This document shows, one piece after another, positions 42,610-60,000 of a stretch of 60,000 bases of DNA. The stretch lies in assembly GCA_030141605.1 (NCBI GenBank), contig JAQGDQ010000343.1:64001-124000 (forward strand). The letters run 5' to 3'. Source of the stretch: Tubiluchus corallicola (Eukaryota; Priapulida; Priapulimorpha; Priapulimorphida; Tubiluchidae). Both the position numbers and the translations under genes were made by a program. The stretch's first letter is position 1, and every line of letters begins with the position of its first letter. The notes below the pieces were generated by a model. That model saw only the letters and a list, made by a program, of their open reading frames with translations, ran no database searches and had not been told where the DNA came from.

Positions 42610-44056
42610 ATGACCATTAAAAACATCGTAAAATATATCGACAATGTATAGGGAGTAAAATTACAGCTAAAAGTACAGAACACGTGGTACATGGTTAGTA
42701 CAGTATAAACACACAAGTATGTGCAAATAAATGAAAAGTACAGAATACATGGTACATGCTTAGTACAATATAAACACACAAGTGTGTGCAAGTAAATTAA
42801 TAGTACAGAATACATGGTACATGGTTAGTACAATATAAACACACAAGTATGTGCAAGTAAATTAAAAGTACAGAACACATGGTACACGGTTAGTACAATA
42901 TAAACACACAAGTATGTGCTGGTACATGGTTAGTACAATATAAACACACAAGTATGTGCAAGTAAATTAAAAGTGCAGATTACATGGTACATGGTTAGTA
43001 CAATCTAAACACACAAGTATGTGCTGGTACATGGTTAGTACAATATAAACACACAAGTATGTGCTGGTACATGGTTAGTACAATATAAACACACAAGTAT
43101 GTGCAAGTAAATTAAAAGTGCAGATTACATGGTACATGGTTAGTACAATCTAAACACACAAGTATGTGCAAGTAAATTAAAAGTACAGATTACATGGTAC
43201 ATGGCTAGTACATTATAAACAGACAAGTATGTGCAAGTAAATTAAAAGTACAGAATACATGGTACATGGTTAGTACAATATAAACACACAAGTGTGTGCA
43301 AATAAATTAAAAGTACAGAAGACATGGTACATGGTTAGCACAATATAAACACAGAAGTATGTGCAAGTAAATTAAAAGTACAGAATACATGGTACATGGT
43401 TAGTACAATATAAACACACAAGTACGTGCAGATAAATTAAAAGTACAGAATACATGGTACATGGTTAGTACAATATAAACACAAAAGTATGTGCAAATAA
43501 ATTAAAAGTACAGAATACATGGTACATGGTTAGTACAATATAAACACACAAGTATGTTCAAGTAAATTAAAAGTACAGAATACATGGTACATGGTTAGTA
43601 CAATATAAACACACAAGTATGTGCTGGTACATGGTTAGTACAATATAAACACACAAGTATGTGCAAGTAAATTAAAAGTGCAGATTACATGGTACATGGT
43701 TAGTACAATCTAAACACACAAGTATGTGCAAGTAAATTAAAAGTGCAGATTACATGGTACATGGTTAGTACAATCTAAACACACAAGTATGTGCTGGTAC
43801 ATGGTTAGTACAATATAAACACACAAGTATGTGCAAGTAAATTAAAAGTGCAGATTACATGGTACATGGCTAGTACAATATAAACAGACAAGTATGTGCA
43901 AGTAAATTAAAAGTACAGAATACATGGTACATGGTTAGTACAATATAAACACACAAGTGTGTGCAAATAAATTAAAACTACAGAATACATGGTACATGGT
44001 TAGCACAATATAAACACACAAGTATGTGCAAGTAAGTTAAAAGTACAGACTACATA
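42610..44056. repeat. Composite 65-bp / 40-bp minisatellite
   Basis: The main unit (65 bp) contains GGTACATGGTTAGTACAATA, TAAACACACAAGTATGTGC and AAGTAAATTAAAAGTACAG. A 40-bp short unit (GCTGGTACATGGTTAGTACA then ATATAAACACACAAGTATGT) is interspersed at least five times, forming higher-order blocks (compare 42940-43120 with 43610-43800). Confidence 0.95.
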
Positions 44057-44354
44057 CTACATGGCACATTTGAGACTATTTTCCCAATAAACTCTAAACA
44101 TTTTCATTCCTCGGTAGATATTTAAATTTGAAATGATTGACAGTTGTATTCAAGTATGTTAAGAATACTGGAATAATAACAACATAGTCTAACATGAGTT
44201 GGTGATTTATAAACTTTTGGAGCATATAGATAAAACAATCGTTTATTGCATTTCTTCATACAATTGACGTCAAACATATTGGTCTCCGCCCCCACTGTGA
44301 CGTAAACACGCTCAGCAGCATTCGGGACAACAGCTCACGCAGGACAACACCTGT

Positions 44355-44818
44355 CTAAGCTAAACTAAACTAAACTAAACTAAACTAAACTAAACTAAAC
44401 TAAACTAAACTAAACTAAACTAAACTAAACTAAACTAAACTAAACTAAACTAAACTAAACTAAACTAAACTAAACTAAACTAAACTAAACTAAACTAAAC
44501 TAAACTAAACTAAGCTAAGCTAAGCTAAGCTAAGCTAAGCTAAGCTAAGCTAAGCTAAGCTAAGCTAAACTAAACTAAGCTAAGCTAAGCAAAGCTAAGC
44601 TAAGCTAAGCTAAACTAAACTAAGCTAACCTAAACTAAGCTAAACTAAGCCAAACTAAACTAAACTAAACTAAACTAAACTAAGCCAAACTAAACTAAAC
44701 TAAACTAAACTAAACTAAACTAAGCTAAGCTAAGCTAAGCTAAGCTATGCTAAGCTAAGCTAAGCTAAGCTAAACTAAACTAAACTGAACTGAACTGAAC
44801 TGAACTGAACTGAACTAA
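44355..44818. repeat. Pentanucleotide array (TAAAC/TAAGC/TGAAC)n
   Basis: About 460 bp of strict 5-bp periodicity. The motif changes in blocks along the array: TAAAC to about 44510, TAAGC to 44560, mixed, TAAAC, TAAGC, then TGAAC at the end. Block-wise variants suggest repeated local expansion. Confidence 0.95.
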
Positions 44819-45640
44819 ACAACATGACAGTCACAACTAATGTCTAATCAGCAGATAAACTGATTGCTCTTTTTCATAAACACAAATGTACAGAGCAGCA
44901 GCTATTTTTACACGAAATTAACACTTTAAGTAGCCAAAAAAATGACTTTTCAGTAAACAAAATGTAGAGACGAAGTTTCAAAGTACTACACAATACAGAG
45001 ACATAAGTCTATCTATTTAGTAAATTTATGCAAAATTGTTAGTTGTCTATACAAATCTATGGACGATCCACTTGTGTAGAATGCTTAGAAAATAAGAAAA
45101 GTTGAAATTATTATGAAACTTACATTTATACTTTTAACAACCACACAAAACAACTTTTTATATAAATTTGAAAACTACAAAAAGCTGGAAAAACTTTTCG
45201 ATATGTTCAAAACCAAAATAGCTTTCAGAAACTACAATGTGCAAATATGATATGAACTTGAACGTTCTTTCATGTACGCTTTGTTCCAAAAAGCAAGCAC
45301 GAGTTAAGAAATCAAATATTTACACTTAGAAAACCAAGGTATAATATTATATTGATGAAAGCAAAAAAGCAAATTGACTGGAATTTACTCAAAAATACTA
45401 CAAACGCAAACTCTGAACTACTTTCGACCACGTCACGACGCGAACCAAGGTCGTCCATTGACTGCACTTTCATTCATTACTTTCAGATCGCTAAAAAGCG
45501 ATGCAAACGCGCATTCGCAAGACCGAATCACTCAACGCAAGTTTCAAGGACCTTGACCAAATGCCAAAAGGCTAATTAATAACAGGCCCGGAGTCGAAGG
45601 TTAGGGCTAAGTTACCTTTAATAACCCCCTCGGACAGAGA

Positions 45641-45647
45641 TATAAAA
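45641..45647 (+). promoter_or_regulatory. Probable TATA box of the metalloproteinase gene
   Basis: TATAAAA in the context GAGATATAAAATGTCC lies about 185 bp upstream of the start codon. It leaves room for a 5' UTR of about 150 nt, as in many TATA-bearing MMP promoters. Confidence 0.45.
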
Positions 45648-45826
45648 TGTCCTCAAGTCAGTTACCACTCAAACACTTTCACTCCTAAGGTTAAAGAAAG
45701 ACAGCTGTAGCTGATCATTACTAGAATAATCTGCACCATATACGTATTTGCTGTGATAATTAGTGGAATATCTGCTAAATTGTTTATTTATTTTTTGCTA
45801 TTTATTGCCGATATATTTATTTAACA

Positions 45827-53932
<8,106 letters not shown>

Positions 53933-54265
53933 GATTCTAAATTAATTAGTTAATTATTTATTTAATGGTCTATTTTTGTTATTGCTGTGGTGATTATGTT
54001 GTAGGGTAATCATTGCTTGTTGCGATTTTAAAGTCTAAAATGATATTTTTAGTTCCATGTTTTTACTAATAATCCATGATTATCATTTAATGCTAAACAT
54101 GTTCGAATTTCGCTTCATTTCTTTGGCAAACATCTTTTGCACCTGCAGAAATGCCAACTGAGTTCTATTCACTGTTGCAGAAACACGTGTACACAAAATT
54201 ATGTTCAGGTTTTTGTTTACATTTTGTCATCATTATTACTTTTCTGTTTTTTCAACTTTGTTGTC

Positions 54266-55110
54266 TTAGCCTTCACATAACCATTGTTTCAAATCTACAT
54301 TGTTTTGATCTAAATTATCAACTGTTTTCCTTAGCCTTCACATAACCATTGTTTCAAATCTACATTGTTTTTATCTAAATTACCAACTGTTTTCCTTAGC
54401 CTTCACATAACCATTGTTTCAAAACTACATTGTTTTTATTTAAATTATCAACTGTTTTCCTTTGCCTTCACATAACCATTGTTTCAAATCTACATTGTTT
54501 TTATCTAAATTATCAACTGTTTTCCTTAGCCTTCACATAACCATTGTTTCAAAACTACATTGTTTTTATCTAAATTATCAACTGTTTTCCTTAGCCTTCA
54601 CATAACCATTGTTTCAAATCTACATTGTTTTTATCTAAATTATCAACTGTTTTCCTTAGCCTTCACATAACCATTGTTTCAAATCTACATTGTTTTTATC
54701 TAAATTATCAACTGTTTTCCTTAGCCTTCACATAACCATTGTTTCAAAACTACATTGTTTTTATCTAAATTATCAACTGTTTTCCTTAGCCTTCACATAA
54801 CCGTTGTTTCAAATCTACATTGTTTTTGTCTAAATTATCAACTGCTTTCCTTATCCTTCACATAACCATTGTTTCAAATCTACATTGTTTTTATCTAAAT
54901 TATCAACTGCTTTCCTTAGCCTTCACATAACCATTGTTTCAAATCTACATTGTTTTTATCTAAATTATCAACTGTTTTCCTTAGCCTTCACATAACCATT
55001 GTTTCAAATCTACATTGTTTTTATCTAAATTATCAACTGCTTTCCTTAGCCTTCGCATAACCATCGTTTCAAATCTACATTGTTTTTATCTAATTTATCA
55101 ACTGTTTTCC
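54266..55110. repeat. 65-bp minisatellite between MMP and API5, about 13 copies
   Basis: The unit contains CTTAGCCTTCACATAACCAT and TGTTTCAAATCTACATTG, and starts recur every 65 bp from 54271. It separates the convergent 3' ends of the two genes. Confidence 0.97.
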
Positions 55111-56074
55111 TTTGTTCCACTTACATCATATAACCTGAAGCTAATCTTAATTTTTTCATTTATTTATTCGACGTGATTTAAAACTAAAAACTAGTTGTAA
55201 TTTTGATATGAATGTTTTTGTTTATCTTTAAGCTCAGTGCTATAGCTTCTCCTGAATTTTGATTGCGTGTATTTTGTCTACTACATTAAAAACATACAAA
55301 AGTTGGCTTCTTTTTGGCAACTGCACGTCATTGTTACTTTTTCACGTACAATCGTATGATACAGAGTTTATTTATTTATTTAATGCCAAATAAAGACACT
55401 ACAATTATATTCGTTGAGAATTTTTCCACCTGAATAAATTTATTTGTTTGTTGAAGTATTTGTATTTGTCAGCGACTAATGGTATTAAGTACCTGCTGTA
55501 TCTCAAATTATTGTTGAGTTACCATAGATAAGAAAAGGGAACATGTGAACAAGGCATGCACTCATTACACCGTTCTTTTATTTTGCATAAGCGTATTGGC
55601 TTTTACAACTGATATTACACTAAAGAAACTAACAGTATCTACAAGCAAACTTCTAAAACTGAATTTATTTTTTACAATGCCACTAATAAGAATTACAGTT
55701 AACAGAGCAGCAGCTTATAAAAGGATAAAAAGGCGAATAAAATACAATTACCTGATGTGCGTAACTTTATACAAATAATTTACAAAAAAATGAAACTCAG
55801 GATGTCAACTATAAACTGTCTTTAGCCGATGTAGAAGTACAGAAGGTTATTATCCTCAAGTTCCGAGATAAATGTTTCTCGGAAATAAAATCACCACAAA
55901 GTGCTGCGAAGCACAAGTAACCTTCATACAAGAAAATTCAAAGAACACGCTGCAAACACCATTTTCCACAAACTCCGCGATCTCGACTCAGGAAAAGTCA
56001 AAGCAAAACTGTCACTTGTAAAAGGCGCACAACGCTATGTACAAGATTCGGTAATCTACAGCGGACAGTAATCG

Positions 56075-56145
56075 TTACCATCGCCGTGTCCACTGACCAC
56101 CGCCGCGAGTGCCCCTTCGTCTGCCCCCTCGGTAACTACCGCGTC
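56075..56145 (-). CDS. API5: API5 last coding exon (Gly/Arg-rich tail)
   Basis: Acceptor TTTTCAG, 22 residues RGSYRGGRRRGTRGGGQWTR then RW, stop TAA. RGG-type tail as in the vertebrate protein. Confidence 0.85.
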
Positions 56146-59100
56146 CTGAAAATAGAAAGTTTCGGTGTGAATTTTAGGACATTTGTGTGTAATTACAGCT
56201 GTGACTACGATTACAGTCCCATGTCTGATTCACAATTAATTAGCATTATAATGACGTTTACTGATATCTTCCACTTCTGCAAGCCGACATCCTGTTAATA
56301 GAAAAGCAAGGAACAGTTGTTAGTATTTTGAGTTTTTCAGCTTAATCCTTTAACAATATCTGCTGAGATTTATAAGAAAAATCATTAGAACTCGGCAAAA
56401 AAAGTTATACAATTACACACAATGTAGAAAAATCAACTACAGTGAACATCGGATATCAGGGACACCTCCGGACAGGAAAAATCGTCCCTTGTATCCGATG
56501 TCCCTTAAAGCCGCAGTAGAGTCACACCGAGGGTGTATCTGAACCTGTACTTTTCTGTACTTTTACCCATATTTTTATGGATTATTGCTACATTCAGTGC
56601 AGTAGGAAGCTCCTTCAGTGATGCGAGATGCATGTGACCATGGAAACCGAGCTGTTCGAAGGCCGAGTTTGCGAAAAATTGAGGTTAAACATCGATTAAT
56701 TTCGGTTTGATCATAAGGTCCCTTACATGCGAGGTAATTTACCTGGGTTTCTATTATGCGGGACCTGAAGATATCGTCCCTTATAACCGAAAGTCTCTTA
56801 TATCCAAGTAGCTTATCTACGAAGATTTTTACATAGGAAAAACGTTACGAAAAATCGAGACTGGTGTTGGTGGTCTCTCTTATAAGCGAGTACCTTATAC
56901 TCGAGGTTGACTGTAAACAGGCAAAGCAATAAGCGACAGATAAACAATAGCTGACTTACCAGAATTATAAAAACCTGCTTTGTCGCTATATTTCCCACTA
57001 GGTGGCTCATACATCTTACGCTCAGTTTTAGGTCCCGATGAAGGTTTCTTTGTTTTAACATTGTCACTGCTCTCGAATGTGATTGGTTTTCTCTTGGACC
57101 TACGGAAAGACAAGATCGATACGTTTAAAAAAGAGCGTCGTTGAAACCGGAAAATCTTGCCCGGCTGAAAGCCCAAGTTAAAACAAGGTTCGTAACAGAA
57201 AAGTTTGTGCAGCTATGAATACTATCAAGATTGCTCGAAAATTTCATGATTTTCGAAAATTCAAGGTCAAGAAAAGAGGTACCCAAAGTAGGTTTCAGAA
57301 AAATCAGCATAAAATATTATATTATTTTTCGTTCTCGCGTTGAAAGGATTTTTGGTTTGTTTTAATTTCAAATCTCCCGCAATACTGTTCCGAACTCGCC
57401 ATTACATGACGTCTCTACTCCACGTAAATCAAGGGAAGAAAGGGCAATCTTAAATTATGTCCCAAAAAACTTCCCATGCTAATCTATATTACTTAGCATT
57501 TCACTTAATTGCTGGTAAGACTTATGTAACTAGAAATAATAATTTAAAATGTTCGTGCCAATTGGTAAAATGTCACTGACTCACCCTCCAGGGTGCACCA
57601 CTCACTAACCAAAAACATATTTTTAATCTTACTGACAAGATACAATAATTTTAAATTTTACTTAGTGGTGTGTAAGCTACGAATGCTAGGATTATTTTTC
57701 AAACTTTACTTGGTGTTATCTAAAATTGTTTCAAATGACCTACCATTAAAATGGCTGCGCCTAACAGTCATCGCGGGAGTTTAAATTTAGAAGTTTTATA
57801 CAGCGTTACGACCGATGCAAGCCATGCATACGAAAATGCAGTATGTAAATGGGATAAAATTTCAAGACGAATTTCTTAAGCTTTATGTAAGTGGAGGCTT
57901 TCCTTGTGCTTTAATCGCAAAACAAATCAGCATAGAGAAAAGATACGGAAGACGTGTTTACATCTAATATATTATATTACTCTTATTTATTAATTATTAC
58001 CATATATTACTATATTAATATCTATTATTATTATAGCAGAGGTAAGAAAATGAGATTTCTTTTCTTGGAGTTTCACAGAGGCTAACCATCACTTTCAGCC
58101 AAATGTTTTCACAGAAGAACAAGAATTTGTTAGAAATTATCTCAAATTATCCTTTTGTCTCTATCAATTACCCATATTGCAGTGATGAAGAATGACGAAT
58201 TGCAAAAAACTCTGAAACTCTGAAAAACGCCGCGTCCCCATGGGGGTTTAAAAGGGCTTCGCCCCCTTGGAGCCAGCAACAAATTGCAATTTTGTGACCA
58301 TAGAGAGCCTCTAAGTGGACTTTAGACATCAATTACCTTGTTCATGCATAATTTAAAATACCCAACTATCAAGGATACATGATACCTAATTGTCTCAAAA
58401 ACGCCTAAGTACTGGCTGCTCCTATGCAAAAGTTTATAAAAACTGTCTGCAATTGACTCAAATAACTCCGCACAATTGATTCTTATTTTTATACATAGAG
58501 ATATACACGTGGGGTTACACTGATGTACGAGATGTAAACAAAGTGACGGCCTGCCAACTAGCGGTCAGTTTGTGAAATAATGTACTGGGGCCGTAAAAAT
58601 TTTCTCAACGAATTTATGCGATTTACAAAAATGGCACTACTGGTCTTCCAAAAACTCGGAATTCCGCATGTGTCCGCAGAAAATTCTCATCCCTGATATT
58701 GTTTAATCTATTTTAGCAAAAACTGTTCTGAACATGTGCAGTTTTGATGGATCGTAGTACTGAATTGATGCTTGTCTGGAATAAGTCAGCTGAATTAATA
58801 AAATACACATCTGTTAAGCTTGCCATTTACCCGACATGGTTCCAATAGCTTAAAATCACGAGGAGTTAAATTATGGAATTCACTGCCAAAAGATACTTTT
58901 GAAGGTAGCTTACTTTCTGCCTCCAAAAAATACACAAAAATCTTACTAAATGGATATACCTGTAGTACATAACTTGTATGACTAATAAGCAAGCTAGCAA
59001 GCTCTTTTTTTTCTCCTCATCTCCTAAGTAATTGTTGCTCTTTCTCATACTTTTTCTCATGAATTTTTCTATATTTCACTTTTTTGATGCTTATTTTTTT

Positions 59101-59794
59101 CTTTCTCCATACTTTCAGTTTTTAACTTTACTCACTAACCTTGGTCAAATTCCCAGGTTAATAAGGCCCCATTTGAAGCTACTACATATAATAATCCTAA
59201 TTACTGAATAATTGTATTATTTTGTTTAGATTTAGGTATCTAACTTTATTATTTTTTGTTTTCAGTTCTTTTTGGCTAATTTGTATCATTTATACTGCTT
59301 TTATTATTATTTTTTCTTATTTGTTTTTGTTTTTGTTATCTGCAGCATCACCGTTAATTTTTAATATACTAATCTATTTATAAGACAGGGCAGGAGACTA
59401 GATGACCCTATGGTCCTTCCCTGCCCTGCTCCATGATTATAATTACTTAATATTTAAAAAAAACTTTTGATGTTAAACTAATTGGAGAAAATAAATGTTC
59501 TATGTCTATGTCTATTGATAACAAACCAACTAATAGCACCATTAATAAACATAAAAATCTTTCAAACCTACAAAATATTAATATGATTATGTAACAGGCA
59601 ATAGTGAAAAACGTTAAAAACAGCAAAAGCCATCTACACACTCACCCAACTGGGGGCTCGCTGGCTGCGGTTTTCTGAACCGGTTTCCACGACAACAAGA
59701 TGCTGTTCTTATAAGACGGCGGATTGTGAAAGAGATCTCGGATTAAGGTGTTGATGTTCGTTGTAGTCTTCAATGCCAAGACTTTGATTTTGTT
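56075..59794 (-). CDS. API5: API5 (apoptosis inhibitor 5), last three exons; 5' part beyond right edge
   Basis: Exons in transcript order are 59794-59646, 57099-56960 and 56145-56075, all GT-AG with compatible phases (0, 2, 1). They encode NKIKVLALKTTTNINTLIRD then LFHNPPSYKNSILLSWKPVQ, next PSSGPKTERKMYEPPSGKYS, and finally GRGSYRGGRRRGTRGGGQW with a stop at 56077-56075. Human API5 ends with the same three blocks (a helical repeat end, a Lys-rich PPSGKY segment with nuclear localisation signal, and a Gly/Arg-rich tail). API5 is a nuclear anti-apoptotic scaffold. The helical-repeat bulk lies right of the window. A MITE is in the last intron and dispersed repeats A and B in the preceding one. 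Confidence 0.93.
56440..56913. mobile_element. MITE in the API5 last intron
   Basis: The left end CAGTGAACATCGGATATCAG (then GGAC) and the inverse of the right end CAGTCAACCTCGAGTATAAG are flanked by TA. The interior repeats CCCTTAYANCCGA-like motifs. A single related end lies at 30597. Confidence 0.7.
56960..57099 (-). CDS. API5: API5 exon (basic linker / nuclear localisation region)
   Basis: A 140-nt exon with SKRKPITF, KTKKPSSGPK and YEPPSGKYSDKAGFYN. Acceptor CCGTAG, donor GTAAGT. Confidence 0.9.
57361..57480. repeat. Dispersed repeat B, copy 2 (inverted relative to 14590)
   Basis: See the copy at 14590-14705. It lies in an API5 intron. Confidence 0.6.
57575..57905 (+). repeat. Dispersed repeat A, copy 2, with exon-like ORF on plus strand
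   Basis: The inverse of 16290-16622. The ATG at 57752 opens MAAPNSHRGSLNLEVLYSV and stays open to a stop near 57875. It is antisense to API5, inside its intron. Confidence 0.5.
57906..59640. other. API5 intron remainder; nothing coding seen
   Basis: AT-rich. A GC-rich patch at 58228-58275 has paired motifs CCCCATGGGG and GGGCTTCGCCC. No exon recognised. Confidence 0.4.
59646..59794 (-). CDS. API5: API5 exon (end of helical repeat domain)
   Basis: A 149-nt exon, acceptor CATTTCAG, donor GG|GTGAG. Reads NKIKVLALKTTTNINTLIRD and SWKPVQKTAASEPPV; enters in phase 0 and leaves in phase 2. Confidence 0.9.
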
Positions 59795-60000
59795 CTGAAA
59801 TGAGTAAGCGACACTCACAGAATTGAAAAATATTTAAACAAGCTTTCAAAAAGTGAGAGGTTAAATTTTAAAGACAGGATGGTTTTTCATAACTACCCCA
59901 TTTTTAAGTCAGATAAAATGTATACATTTTAACACAATTGATACTGCAAAAGCGCTTCTGATAATTAAATAATAAAGATGGTGGGTGAGCTCAACTAATG

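Noticed and set aside
44355-44818. Interstitial telomere
   Set aside because: The pentamers TTTAG/TTAGC are not a known animal telomere repeat, and the motif shifts in blocks.

Overview
The window is AT-rich, intron-bearing animal DNA. Its genes have GT-AG introns and metazoan domain families (calcium-binding EGF, PAN, pentraxin, matrix metalloproteinase, API5, LMBD1). It is dense in micro- and minisatellites and small DNA transposons. An invertebrate metazoan is the best fit; I cannot place it more narrowly from sequence alone.

Four protein-coding genes are supported. (1) Minus strand, 20337 down past the left edge: a secreted modular protein read as start exon (20308-20337), signal-peptide exon (19829-19986), PAN/apple-like exon (16002-16251), 40-nt linker exon (13560-13599), thirteen tandem calcium-binding EGF exons (13054 down to 5406) and a pentraxin domain in two exons (3532-3766, 828-1327). 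All junction phases agree except at one frameshifted EGF exon. The EGF array is evolving now: a roughly 2 kb block of exons is duplicated at 2.94 kb offset, one exon has lost its acceptor AG, one has lost one base, and one lacks a cysteine. A second, unrecognised 78-nt in-frame exon-like module alternates with some EGF exons and survives intact in only two places. (2) Plus strand 30917-32653: a complete, uninterrupted LMBD1 (LMBRD1) gene for the lysosomal cobalamin transport protein. (3) Plus strand 45827-53932: a six-exon matrix metalloproteinase of 358 residues with propeptide and catalytic domain, an Arg-rich tail and no hemopexin domain. (4) Minus strand 59794-56075: the last three exons of API5, convergent with the metalloproteinase gene.

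The rest is repeat-rich. There are hAT-type elements with 8-bp target duplications (16665-17576, 21866-23213, 33133-33616), a nested pogo-like element with the C-terminal end of its transposase (21977-22398), mariner-like and other MITEs (51661-51821, 56440-56913), a fold-back element (39886-40371), an LTR-like family (three copies), tRNA-derived SINEs, and long minisatellite arrays. The arrays have periods of 82, 30, 49, 65/40, 5, 54, 21 and 65 bp; four of them lie inside introns of the genes above.

The four genes do not form a pathway. Two encode secreted or matrix proteins (EGF-pentraxin protein, metalloproteinase), one a lysosomal membrane protein and one a nuclear anti-apoptotic factor. 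The long open frames over simple repeats are artefacts of repeat periods divisible by three.
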